Below are positions 42,001 to 57,000 of a stretch of 64,000 bases of DNA, piece by piece; the stretch's first letter is position 1, and every line of letters begins with the position of its first letter. The position numbers and the translations under genes are program-made. The stretch covers positions 4,732,690-4,796,689 of the forward strand of contig OZ024855.1 of the NCBI GenBank assembly GCA_964017155.1, written 5' to 3'. Source of the DNA: Oasisia sp. SBJ-2009 (Eukaryota > Annelida > Polychaeta > Sabellida > Siboglinidae). The notes under the pieces are model-generated. The model searched no databases. It was not told where the DNA came from and worked only from the letters and a program-made list of their open reading frames with translations.

Positions 42001-45000
42001 GGGTCAACATTTACTGTCGGTAGATGAACAATTCTGTGTATAAACATTTACTTCTTCACATATGCAAAGCGGCTTTTAATGTGATGTTGCTGTTGCAGCT
42101 TCGACCACTGCCTCGGCGGAAACCACTGGAACGACTGAAAGCGTTTCCTCGGCAGCGACCACAGAAACAGTCGCATCAAGTACGGTCGGAGAAACAACGC
42201 AGACTGCTGAAACAACGAGCGAAGGTAAGTGACTTCCATTTCCAACTGATAGATAGAATGCACCTCACTATACTTGGGTCAACAATTAATGTCGGTAGAT
42301 GAACTAGCGGCTACACGATACCTGGCATGTGCGTATCGAAATATGAAAAGTAACACGAAAGAATGACTTGCTATACCGTATGGATATGTATTCAAAGTGT
42401 TATTAGGTGTGTAAAGTGTTAAGTGTACGAAAATTTGCTTGTGGCCAAAGGACGATATTAAAATCATAATAGAAATGTTAGTACACATAATTCATCATTT
42501 CGTTTTTCTCAGATATGATTGAGAAGATTTTACTAGATAAACAAATATTTTCTAGCAACCACTATATCCGCGGAGAAAACAACTGGGCCAACCGAAACCT
42601 CGACGTCAACGGCGGCCACCGAAAGCACCGCACCAAGCACAAGCGAAGAACCGACGACATCCGTCGAATCAACGAGCGAAGGTAACATTTCTTTTTAATC
42701 GGGCTAATCAAATAATTTTCATATTTCCACGATAAACTTTAAAACGGATTTTCCTTTTACGACCCAAAAATGATTGAAAATTATTAATATAAATGAAACA
42801 TTAATCATAAGATTATAGCTGTTTTCTAGTCGAATATCCTTGTTAAACAGCGACTGTAGCAAGTACAACAACCGAAAAGAGCACTATTTCTGAAGAAACA
42901 TCTACTCCTCCGCCACCTTCGACTGAATCGGTGATGACGAGTACAGTCGAATTAGAAAGTTCGACATCTACAAGTAAGATCAATATACTCACCTACATAT
43001 CACACATTACGTATGTTGATCAGAGTTGTCCAGACAATTATTTACAATTTTCTATAAAAAACAAAAGGCGTTTCCATGAACATTAGAAAAGCGATACCTC
43101 CACAATCTTACCGCAGCATACTCAATTTGATATAAAACGAAGAAAGAACGAGGCATAGCTTGACAAAACTTGTGTTTTGAAACCGTGAAATTCAATGTAA
43201 CAGTCACAAGGTGTTTGAGTTTGGTAACTATCAATACATTAATAAATCGACAGTGACTTCGACTCAATCGACAGTGGAGTCTACGGAAACCACGGGTCGT
43301 GTGACGTCAACAGAAACAATCGCTTCAACTGTTGGCGAAACAACGGCGAGTCCGTCAGAGACTACTAGTGAAGGTAAAACAGCATATATGAAAACAGTAT
43401 ATTTTCACATTTCAGTAATATTGTAGATTGGCTAATAATCTATGTCGGTCACCTCGAAATTTGTTATTTAAGCTAAATATTAGAAAACATTTTCCCAGCA
43501 CAAAATTACTCATTTGGAAAGTATGGAATAAAAAATTACATTACATCACCATTGGAAAACATATGTATGTACATGTTTTGATAAAGAACTACGGACAGCA
43601 ACAATATTGTATGCCAACAAAATTAGCGAAACGAAATATCGCTGTCAAAACGAAAGAGCTAGTCTCGAGAGGTGATTGATTGTACAACTATGTGTATAAA
43701 CACTTACTTCTTCAAATATTCAAAGCGGCTTTTGATCTGATGTTTCTGTATACAGCTTCGACCACTGCCTCGGCGGAAACCACTGGAACGACTGAAAGCG
43801 TTTCCTCGGCAGCGACCACAGAAACAGTCGCATCAAGTACGGTCGGAGAAACAACGCAGACTGCTGAAACAACGAGCGAAGGTAAGTGACTTCCATTTCC
43901 ACCTGGTAGAGATAATGCACCTCACTATAATTGGGTCAACATTTACTGTCCGTAGATGAACAATTCTGTGTATAAACATTTACTTCTTCACATATGCAAA
44001 GCGGCTTTTAATGTGATGTTGCTGTTGCAGCTTCGACCACTGCCTCGGCGGAAACCACTGGAACGACTGAAAGCGTTTCCTCGGCAGCGACCACAGAAAT
44101 AGTCGCATCAAGTACGGTCGGAGAAACAACGCAGACTGCTGAAACAACGAGCGAAGGTAAGTGACTTCCATTTCCACCTGGTAGAGATAATGCACCTCAC
44201 TATAATTGGGTCAACATTTACTGTCCGTAGATGAACAATTCTGTGTATAAACATTTACTTCTTCACATATGCAAAGCGGCTTTTAATGTGATGTTGCTGT
44301 TGCAGTTTCGACCACTGCCTCGGCGGAAACCACTGGAACGACTGAAAGCGTTTCCTCGGCAGCGACCACAGAAACAGTCGCATCAAGTACGGTCGGAGAA
44401 ACAACGCAGACTGCTGAAACAACGAGCGAAGGTAAGTGACTTCCATTTCCAACTGATAGATAGAATGCACCTCACTATCCTTGGGTCAACAATTAATGTC
44501 GGTAGATGAACTAGCGGCTACACGATACCTGGCATGTGCGTATCGAAATATGAAAAGTAACACGAAAGAATGACTTGCTATACCGTATGGATATGTATTC
44601 AAAGTGTTATTAGGTGTGTAAAGTGTTAAGTGTACGAAAATTTGCTTGTGGCCAAAGGACGATATTAAAATCATAATAGAAATGTTAGTACACATAATTC
44701 ATCATTTCGTTTTTCTCAGATATGATTGAGAAGATTTTACTAGATAAACAAATATTTTCTAGCAACCACTATATCCGCGGAGAAAACAACTGGGCCAACC
44801 GAAACCTCGACGTCAACGGCGGCCACCGAAAGCACCGCACCAAGCACAAGCGAAGAACCGACGACATCCGTCGAATCAACGAGCGAAGGTAACATTTCTT
44901 TTTAATCGGGCTAATCAAATAATTTTTATATTTCCACGATAAACTTTAAAACGGATTTTCCTTTTACGACCCAAAAATGATTGAAAATTATTAATATAAA

Positions 45001-48000
45001 TGAAACATTAATCATAAGATTATAGCTGTTTTCTAGTCGAATATCCTTGTTAAACAGCGACTGTAGCAAGTACAACAACCGAAAAGAGCACTATTTCTGA
45101 AGAAACATCTACTCCTCCGCCACCTTCGACTGAATCGGTGATGACGAGTACAGTCGAATTAGAAAGTTCGACATCTACAAGTAAGATCAATATACTCACC
45201 TACATATCACACCTTACGTATGTTGATCAGAGTTGTCCAGACAATTATTTACAATTTTCTGTAAAAAAAAGGCGTTTCCATGAACATTAGAAAAGCGATA
45301 CCTCCACAATCTTACCGCAGCATACTCAATTTGATATAAAACGAAGAAAGAACGAGGCATAGCTTGACAAAACTTGTGTTTTGAAACCGTGAAATTCAAT
45401 GTAACAGTCACAAGGTGTTTGAGTTTGGTAACTATCAATACATTAATAAATCGACAGTGACTTCGACTCAATCGACAGTGGAGTCTACGGAAACCACGGG
45501 TCGTGTGACGTCAACAGAAACAATCGCTTCAACTGTTGGCGAAACAACGGCGAGTCCGTCAGAGACTACTAGTGAAGGTAAAGCAGCATATATGAAAACA
45601 GTATATTTTCACATTTCAGTAATATTGTAGATTGGCTAATAATCTATGTCGGTCACCTCGAAATTTGTTATTTAGGCTAAATATTAGAAAACATTTTCCC
45701 AGCACAAAATTACTCATTTGGAAAGTATGGAATAAAAAATTACATTACATCACCATTGGAAAACATATGTATGTACATGTTTTGATAAAGAACTACGGAC
45801 AGCAACAATATTGTATGCCAACAAAATTAGCGAAACGAAATATCGCTGTCAAAACGAAAGAGCTAGTCTCGAGAGGTGATTGATTGTACAACTATGTGTA
45901 TAAAGACTTACTTCTTCAAATATTCAAAGCGGCTTTTGATCTGATGTTTCTGTATACAGCTTCGACCACTGCCTCGGCGGAAACCACTGGAACGACTGAA
46001 AGCGTTTCCTCGGCAGCGACCACAGAAACAGTCGCATCAAGTACGGTCGGAGAAACAACGCAGACTGCTGAAACAACGAGCGAAGGTAAGTGACTTCCAT
46101 TTCCACCTGGTAGAGATAATGCACCTCACTATAATTGGGTCAACATTTACTGTCGGTAGATGAACAATTCTGTGTATAAACATTTACTTCTTCACATATG
46201 CAAAGCGGCTTTTAATGTGATGTTGCTGTTGCAGCTTCGACCACTGCCTCGGCGGAAACCACTGGAACGACTGAAAGCGTTTCCTCGGCAGCGACCACAG
46301 AAACAGTCGCATCAAGTACGGTCGGAGAAACAACGCAGACTGCTGAAACAACGAGCGAAGGTAAGTGACTTCCATTTCCAACTGATAGATAGAATGCACC
46401 TCACTATCCTTGGGTCAACAATTAATGTCGGTAGATGAACTAGCGGCTACACGATACCTGGCATGTGCGTATCGAAATATGAAAAGTAACACGAAAGAAT
46501 GACTTGCTATACCGTATGGATATGTATTCAAAGTGTTATTAGGTGTGTAAAGTGTTAAGTGTACGAAAATTTGCTTGTGGCCAAAGGACGATATTAAAAT
46601 CATAATAGAAATGTGAGTACACATAATTCATCATTTCGTTTTTCTCAGATATGATTGAGAAGATTTTACTAGATAAACAAATATTTTCTAGCAACCACTA
46701 TATCCGCGGAGAAAACAACTGGGCCAACCGAAACCTCGACGTCAACGGCGGCCACCGAAAGCACCGCACCAAGCACAAGCGAAGAACCGACGACATCCGT
46801 CGAATCAACGAGCGAAGGTAACATTTCTTTTTAATCGGGCTAATCAAATAATTTTTATATTTCCACGATAAACTTTAAAACGGATTTTCCTTTTACGACC
46901 CAAAAATGATTGAAAATTATTAATATAAATGAAACATTAATCATAAGATTATAGCTGTTTTCTAGTCGAATATCCTTGTTAAACAGCGACTGTAGCAAGT
47001 ACAACAACCGAAAAGAGCACTATTTCTGAAGAAACATCTACTCCTCCGCCACCTTCGACTGAATCGGTGATGACGAGTACAGTCGAATTAGAAAGTTCGA
47101 CATCTACAAGTAAGATCAATATACTCACCTACATATCACACATTACGTATGTTGATCAGAGTTGTCCAGACAATTATTTACAATTTTCTATAAAAAACAA
47201 AAAGGCGTTTCCATGAACATTAGAAAAGCGATACCTCCACAATCTTACCGCAGCATACTCAATTTGATATAAAACGAAGAAAGAACGAGGCATAGCTTGA
47301 CAAAACTTGTGTTTTGAAACCGTGAAATTCAATGTAACAGTCACAAGGTGTTTGAGTTTGGTAACTATCAATACATTAATAAATCGACAGTGACTTCGAC
47401 TCAATCGACAGTGGAGTCTACGGAAACCACGGGTCGTGTGACGTCAACAGAAACAATCGCTTCAACTGTTGGCGAAACAACGGCGAGTCCGTCAGAGACT
47501 ACTAGTGAAGGTAAAGCAGCATATATGAAAACAGTATATTTTCACATTTCAGTAATATTGTAGATTGGCTAATAATCTATGTCGGTCACCTCGAAATTTG
47601 TTATTTAGGCTAAATATTAGAAAACATTTTCCCAGCACAAAATTACTCATTTGGAAAGTATGGAATAAAAAATTACATTACATCACCATTGGAAAACATA
47701 TGTATGTACATGTTTTGATAAAGAACTACGGACAGCAACAATATTGTATGCCAACAAAATTAGCGAAACGAAATATCGCTGTCAAAACGAAAGAGCTAGT
47801 CTCGAGAGGTGATTGATTGTACAACTATGTGTATAAACACTTACTTCTTCAAATATTCAAAGCGGCTTTTGATCTGATGTTTCTGTATACAGCTTCGACC
47901 ACTGCCTCGGCGGAAACCACTGGAACGACTGAAAGCGTTTCCTCGGCAGCGACCACAGAAACAGTCGCATCAAGTACGGTCGGAGAAACAACGCAGACTG

Positions 48001-51000
48001 CTGAAACAACGAGCGAAGGTAAGTGACTTCCATTTCCACCTGGTAGAGATAATGCACCTCACTATAATTGGGTCAACATTTACTGTCCGTAGATGAACAA
48101 TTCTGTGTATAAACATTTACTTCTTCACATATGCAAAGCGGCTTTTAATGTGATGTTGCTGTTGCAGCTTCGACCACTGCCTCGGCGGAAACCACTGGAA
48201 CGACTGAAAGCGTTTCCTCGGCAGCGACCACAGAAACAGTCGCATCAAGTACGGTCGGAGAAACAACGCAGACTGCTGAAACAACGAGCGAAGGTAAGTG
48301 ACTTCCATTTCCAACTGATAGATAGAATGCACCTCACTATACTTGGGTCAACAATTAATGTCGGTAGATGAACTAGCGGCTACACGATACCTGGCATGTG
48401 CGTATCGAAATATGAAAAGTAACACGAAAGAATGACTTGCTATACCGTATGGATATGTATTCAAAGTGTTATTAGGTGTGTAAAGTGTTAAGTGTACGAA
48501 AATTTGCTTGTGGCCAAAGGACGATATTAAAATCATAATAGAAATGTTAGTACACATAATTCATCATTTCGTTTTTCTCAGATATGATTGAGAAGATTTT
48601 ACTAGATAAACAAATATTTTCTAGCAACCACTATATCCGCGGAGAAAACAACTGGGCCAACCGAAACCTCGACGTCAACGGCGGCCACCGAAAGCACCGC
48701 ACCAAGAACAAGCGAAGAACCGACGACATCCGTCGAATCAACGAGCGAAGGTAACATTTCTTTTTAATCGGGCTAATCAAATAATTTTCATATTTCCACG
48801 ATAAACTTTAAAACGGATTTTCCTTTTACGACCCAAAAATGATTGAAAATTATTAATATAAATGAAACATTAATCATAAGATTATAGCTGTTTTCTAGTC
48901 GAATATCCTTGTTAAACAGCGACTGTAGCAAGTACAACAACCGAAAAGAGCACTATTTCTGAAGAAACATCTACTCCTCCGCCACCTTCGACTGAATCGG
49001 TGATGACGAGTACAGTCGAATTAGAAAGTTCGACATCTACAAGTAAGATCAATATACTCACCTACATATCACACATTACGTATGTTGATCAGAGTTGTCC
49101 AGACAATTATTTACAATTTTCTATAAAAAACAAAAAGGCGTTTCCATGAACATTAGAAAAGCGATACCTCCACAATCTTACCGCAGCATACTCAATTTGA
49201 TATAAAACGAAGAAAGAACGAGGCATAGCTTGACAAAACTTGTGTTTTGAAACCGTGAAATTCAATGTAACAGTCACAAGGTGTTTGAGTTTGGTAACTA
49301 TCAATACATTAATAAATCGACAGTGACTTCGACTCAATCGACAGTGGAGTCTACGGAAACCACGGGTCGTGTGACGTCAACAGAAACAATCGCTTCAACT
49401 GTTGGCGAAACAACGGCGAGTCCGTCAGAGACTACTAGTGAAGGTAAAACAGCATATATGAAAACAGTATATTTTCACATTTCAGTAATATTGTAGATTG
49501 GCTAATAATCTATGTCGGTCACCTCGAAATTTGTTATTTAGGCTAAATATTAGAAAACATTTTCCCAGCACAAAATTACTCATTTGGAAAGTATGGAATA
49601 AAAAATTACATTACATCACCATTGGAAAACATATGTATGTACATGTTTTGATAAAGAACTACGGACAGCAACAATATTGTATGCCAACAAAATTAGCGAA
49701 ACGAAATATCGCTGTCAAAACGAAAGAGCTAGTCTCGAGAGGTGATTGATTGTACAACTATGTGTATAAACACTTACTTCTTCAAATATTCAAAGCGGCT
49801 TTTGATCTGATGTTTCTGTATACAGCTTCGACCACTGCCTCGGCGGAAACCACTGGAACGACTGAAAGCGTTTCCTCGGCAGCGACCACAGAAACAGTCG
49901 CATCAAGTACGGTCGGAGAAACAACGCAGACTGCTGAAACAACGAGCGAAGGTAAGTGACTTCCATTTCCACCTGGTAGAGATAATGCACCTCACTATAA
50001 TTGGGTCAACATTTACTGTCCGTAGATGAACAATTCTGTGTATAAACATTTACTTCTTCACATATGCAAAGCGACTTTTAATGTGATGTTGCTGTTGCAG
50101 CTTCGACCACTGCCTCGGCGGAAACCACTGGAACGACTGAAAGCGTTTCCTCGGCAGCGACCACAGAAACAGTCGCATCAAGTACGGTCGGAGAAACAAC
50201 GCAGACTGCTGAAACAACGAGCGAAGGTAAGTGACTTCCATTTCCAACTGATAGATAGAATGCACCTCACTATACTTGGGTCAACAATTAATGTCGGTAG
50301 ATGAACTAGCGGCTACACGATACCTGGCATGTGCGTATCGAAATATGAAAAGTAACACGAAAGAATGACTTGCTATACCGTATGGATATGTATTCAAAGT
50401 GTTATTAGGTGTGTAAAGTGTTAAGTGTACGAAAATTTGCTTGTGGCCAAAGGACGATATTAAAATCATAATAGAAATGTTAGTACACATAATTCATCAT
50501 TTCGTTTTTCTCAGATATGATTGAGAAGATTTTACTAGATAAACAAATATTTTCTAGCAACCACTATATCCGCGGAGAAAACAACTGGGCCAACCGAAAC
50601 CTCGACGTCAACGGCGGCCACCGAAAGCACCGCACCAAGCACAAGCGAAGAACCGACGACATCCGTCGAATCAACGAGCGAAGGTAACATTTCTTTTTAA
50701 TCGGGCTAATCAAATAATTTTCATATTTCCACGATAAACTTTAAAACGGATTTTCCTTTTACGACCCAAAAATGATTGAAAATTATTAATATAAATGAAA
50801 CATTAATCATAAGATTATAGCTGTTTTCTAGTCGAATATCCTTGTTAAACAGCGACTGTAGCAAGTACAACAACCGAAAAGAGCACCATTTCTGAAGAAA
50901 CATCTACTCCTCCGCCACCTTCGACTGAATCGGTGATGACGAGTACAGTCGAATTAGAAAGTTCGACATCTACAAGTAAGATCAATATACTCACCTACAT

Positions 51001-54000
51001 ATCACACATTACGTATGTTGATCAGAGTTGTCCAGACAATTATTTACAATTTTCTATAAAAAACAAAAGGCGTTTCCATGAACATTAGAAAAGCGATACC
51101 TCCACAATCTTACCGCAGCATACTCAATTTGATATAAAACGAAGAAAGAACGAGGCATAGCTTGACAAAACTTGTGTTTTGAAACCGTGAAATTCAATGT
51201 AACAGTCACAAGGTGTTTGAGTTTGGTAACTATCAATACATTAATAAATCGACAGTGACTTCGACTCAATCGACAGTGGAGTCTACGGAAACCACGGGTC
51301 GTGTGACGTCAACAGAAACAATCGCTTCAACTGTTGGCGAAACAACGGCGAGTCCGTCAGAGACTACTAGTGAAGGTAAAACAGCATATATGAAAACAGT
51401 ATATTTTCACATTTCAGTAATATTGTAGATTGGCTAATAATCTATGTCGGTCACCTCGAAATTTGTTATTTAAGCTAAATATTAGAAAACATTTTCCCAG
51501 CACAAAATTACTCATTTGGAAAGTATGGAATAAAAAATTACATTACATCACCATTGGAAAACATATGTATGTACATGTTTTGATAAAGAACTACGGACAG
51601 CAACAATATTGTATGCCAACAAAATTAGCGAAACGAAATATCGCTGTCAAAACGAAAGAGCTAGTCTCGAGAGGTGATTGATTGTACAACTATGTGTATA
51701 AACACTTACTTCTTCAAATATTCAAAGCGGCTTTTGATCTGATGTTTCTGTATACAGCTTCGACCACTGCCTCGGCGGAAACCACTGGAACGACTGAAAG
51801 CGTTTCCTCGGCAGCGACCACAGAAACAGTCGCATCAAGTACGGTCGGAGAAACAACGCAGACTGCTGAAACAACGAGCGAAGGTAAGTGACTTCCATTT
51901 CCACCTGGTAGAGATAATGCACCTCACTATAATTGGGTCAACATTTACTGTCCGTAGATGAACAATTCTGTGTATAAACATTTACTTCTTCACATATGCA
52001 AAGCGGCTTTTAATGTGATGTTGCTGTTGCAGCTTCGACCACTGCCTCGGCGGAAACCACTGGAACGACTGAAAGCGTTTCCTCGGCAGCGACCACAGAA
52101 ACAGTCGCATCAAGTACGGTCGGAGAAACAACGCAGACTGCTGAAACAACGAGCGAAGGTAAGTGACTTCCATTTCCACCTGGTAGAGATAATGCACCTC
52201 ACTATAATTGGGTCAACATTTACTGTCGGTAGATGAACAATTCTGTGTATAAACATTTACTTCTTCACATATGCAAAGCGGCTTTTAATGTGATGTTGCT
52301 GTTGCAGCTTCGACCACTGCCTCGGCGGAAACCACTGGAACGACTGAAAGCGTTTCCTCGGCAGCGACCACAGAAACAGTCGCATCAAGTACGGTCGGAG
52401 AAACAACGCAGACTGCTGAAACAACGAGCGAAGGTAAGTGACTTCCATTTCCAACTGATAGATAGAATGCACCTCACTATCCTTGGGTCAACAATTAATG
52501 TCGGTAGATGAACTAGCGGCTACACGATACCTGGCATGTGCGTATCGAAATATGAAAAGTAACACGAAAGAATGACTTGCTATACCGTATGGATATGTAT
52601 TCAAAGTGTTATTAGGTGTGTAAAGTGTTAAGTGTACGAAAATTTGCTTGTGGCCAAAGGACGATATTAAAATCATAATAGAAATGTTAGTACACATAAT
52701 TCATCATTTCGTTTTTCTCAGATATGATTGAGAAGATTTTACTAGATAAACAAATATTTTCTAGCAACCACTATATCCGCGGAGAAAACAACTGGGCCAA
52801 CCGAAACCTCGACGTCAACGGCGGCCACCGAAAGCACCGCACCAAGCACAAGCGAAGAACCGACGACATCCGTCGAATCAACGAGCGAAGGTAACATTTC
52901 TTTTTAATCAGGCTAATCAAATAATTTTTATATTTCCACGATAAACTTTAAAACGGATTTTCCTTTTACGACCCAAAAATGATTGAAAATTATTAATATA
53001 AATGAAACATTAATCATAAGATTATAGCTGTTTTCTAGTCGAATATCCTTGTTAAACAGCGACTGTAGCAAGTACAACAACCGAAAAGAGCACTATTTCT
53101 GAAGAAACATCTACTCCTCCGCCACCTTCGACTGAATCGGTGATGACGAGTACAGTCGAATTAGAAAGTTCGACATCTGCAAGTAAGATCAATATACTCA
53201 CCTACATATCACACATTACGTATGTTGATCAGAGTTGTCCAGACAATTATTTACAATTTTCTATAAAAAAAGGCGTTTCCATGAACATTAGAAAAGCGAT
53301 ACCTCCACAATCTTACCGCAGCATACTCAATTTGATATAAAACGAAGAAAGAACGAGGCATAGCTTGACAAAACTTGTGTTTTGAAACCGTGAAATTCAA
53401 TGTAACAGTCACAAGGTGTTTGAGTTTGGTAACTATCAATACATTAATAAATCGACAGTGACTTCGACTCAATCGACAGTGGAGTCTACGGAAACCACGG
53501 GTCGTGTGACGTCAACAGAAACAATCGCTTCAACTGTTGGCGAAACAACGGCGAGTCCGTCAGAGACTACTAGTGAAGGTAAAGCAGCATATATGAAAAC
53601 AGTATATTTTCACATTTCAGTAATATTGTAGATTGGCTAATAATCTATGTCGGTCACCTCGAAATTTGTTATTTAAGCTAAATATTAGAAAACATTTTCC
53701 CAGCACAAAATTACTCATTTGGAAAGTATGGAATAAAAAATTACATTACATCACCATTGGAAAACATATGTATGTACATGTTTTGATAAAGAACTACGGA
53801 CAGCAACAATATTGTATGCCAACAAAATTAGCGAAACGAAATATCGCTGTCAAAACGAAAGAGCTAGTCTCGAGAGGTGATTGATTGTACAACTATGTGT
53901 ATAAACACTTACTTCTTCAAATATTCAAAGCGGCTTTTGATCTGATGTTTCTGTATACAGCTTCGACCACTGCCTCGGCGGAAACCACTGGAACGACTGA

Positions 54001-57000
54001 AAGCGTTTCCTCGGCAGCGACCACAGAAACAGTCGCATCAAGTACGGTCGGAGAAACAACGCAGACTGCTGAAACAACGAGCGAAGGTAAGTGACTTCCA
54101 TTTCCACCTGGTAGAGATAATGCACCTCACTATAATTGGGTCAACATTTACTGTCGGTAGATGAACAATTCTGTGTATAAACATTTACTTCTTCACATAT
54201 GCAAAGCGGCTTTTAATGTGATGTTGCTGTTGCAGCTTCGACCACTGCCTCGGCGGAAACCACTGGAACGACTGAAAGCGTTTCCTCGGCAGCGACCACA
54301 GAAACAGTCGCATCAAGTACGGTCGGAGAAACAACGCAGACTGCTGAAACAACGAGCGAAGGTAAGTGACTTCCATTTCCAACTGATAGATAGAATGCAC
54401 CTCACTATACTTGGGTCAACAATTAATGTCGGTAGATGAACTAGCGGCTACACGATACCTGGCATGTGCGTATCGAAATATGAAAAGTAACACGAAAGAA
54501 TGACTTGCTATACCGTATGGATATGTATTCAAAGTGTTATTAGGTGTGTAAAGTGTTAAGTGTACGAAAATTTGCTTGTGGCCAAAGGACGATATTAAAA
54601 TCATAATAGAAATGTTAGTACACATAATTCATCATTTCGTTTTTCTCAGATATGATTGAGAAGATTTTACTAGATAAACAAATATTTTCTAGCAACCACT
54701 ATATCCGCGGAGAAAACAACTGGGCCAACCGAAACCTCGACGTCAACGGCGGCCACCGAAAGCACCGCACCAAGCACAAGCGAAGAACCGACGACATCCG
54801 TCGAATCAACGAGCGAAGGTAACATTTCTTTTTAATCGGGCTAATCAAATAATTTTCATATTTCCACGATAAACTTTAAAACGGATTTTCCTTTTACGAC
54901 CCAAAAATGATTGAAAATTATTAATATAAATGAAACATTAATCATAAGATTATAGCTGTTTTCTAGTCGAATATCCTTGTTAAACAGCGACTGTAGCAAG
55001 TACAACAACCGAAAAGAGCACTATTTCTGAAGAAACATCTACTCCTCCGCCACCTTCGACTGAATCGGTGATGACGAGTACAGTCGAATTAGAAAGTTCG
55101 ACATCTACAAGTAAGATCAATATACTCACCTACATATCACACATTACGTATGTTGATCAGAGTTGTCCAGACAATTATTTACAATTTTCTATAAAAAAAA
55201 GGCGTTTCCATGAACATTAGAAAAGCGATACCTCCACAATCTTACCGCAGCATACTCAATTTGATATAAAACGAAGAAAGAACGAGGCATAGCTTGACAA
55301 AACTTGTGTTTTGAAACCGTGAAATTCAATGTAACAGTCACAAGGTGTTTGAGTTTGGTAACTATCAATACATTAATAAATCGACAGTGACTTCGACTCA
55401 ATCGACAGTGGAGTCTACGGAAACCACGGGTCGTGTGACGTCAACAGAAACAATCGCTTCAACTGTTGGCGAAACAACGGCGAGTCCGTCAGAGACTACT
55501 AGTGAAGGTAAAGCAGCATATATGAAAACAGTATATTTTCACATTTCAGTAATATTGTAGATTGGCTAATAATCTATGTCGGTCACCTCGAAATTTGTTA
55601 TTTAAGCTAAATATTAGAAAACATTTTCCCAGCACAAAATTACTCATTTGGAAAGTATGGAATAAAAAATTACATTACATCACCATTGGAAAACATATGT
55701 ATGTACATGTTTTGATAAAGAACTACGGACAGCAACAATATTGTATGCCAACAAAATTAGCGAAACGAAATATCGCTGTCAAAACGAAAGAGCTAGTCTC
55801 GAGAGGTGATTGATTGTACAACTATGTGTATAAACACTTACTTCTTCAAATATTCAAAGCGGCTTTTGATCTGATGTTTCTGTATACAGCTTCGACCACT
55901 GCCTCGGCGGAAACCACTGGAACGACTGAAAGCGTTTCCTCGGCAGCGACCACACAAACAGTCGCATCAAGTACGGTCGGAGAAACAACGCAGACTGCTG
56001 AAACAACGAGCGAAGGTAAGTGACTTCCATTTCCACCTGGTAGAGATAATGCACCTCACTATAATTGGGTCAACATTTACTGTCCGTAGATGAACAATTC
56101 TGTGTATAAACATTTACTTCTTCACATATGCAAAGCGGCTTTTAATGTGATGTTGCTGTTGCAGCTTCGACCACTGCCGCGGCGGAAACCACTGGAACGA
56201 CTGAAAGCGTTTCCTCGGCAGCGACCACAGAAACAGTCGCATCAAGTACGGTCGGAGAAACAACGCAGACTGCTGAAACAACGAGCGAAGGTAAGTGACT
56301 TCCATTTCCAACTGATAGATAGAATGCACCTCACTATACTTGGGTCAACAATTAATGTCGGTAGATGAACTAGCGGCTACACGATACCTGGCACGTGCGT
56401 ATCGAAATATGAAAAGTAACACGAAAGAATGACTTGCTATACCGTATGGATATGTATTCAAAGTGTTATTAGGTGTGTAAAGTGTTAAGTGTACAAAAAT
56501 TTGCTTGTGGCCAAAGGACGATATTAAAATCATAATAGAAATGTTAGTACACATAGTTCATCATTTCGTTTTTCTCAGATATGATTGAGAAGATTTTACT
56601 AGATAAACAGATATTTTATAGCAACCACTATATCCGCGGAGAAAACAACTGGGCCAACCGAAACCTCGACGTCAACGGCGGCCACCGAAAGCACCGCACC
56701 AAGCACAAGCGAAGAACCGACGACATCCGTCGAATCAACGAGCGAAGGTAACATTTCTTTTTAATCGGGCTAATCAAATAATTTTTATATTTCCACGATA
56801 AACTTTAAAACGGATTTTCCTTTTACGACCCAAAAATGATTGAAAATTATTAATATAAATGAAACATTAATCATAAGATTATAGCTGTTTTCTAGTCGAA
56901 TATCCTTGTTAAACAGCTACTGTAGCAAGTACAACAACCGAAAAGAGCACTATTTCTGAAGAAACATCTACTCCTCCGCCACCTTCGACTGAATCGGTGA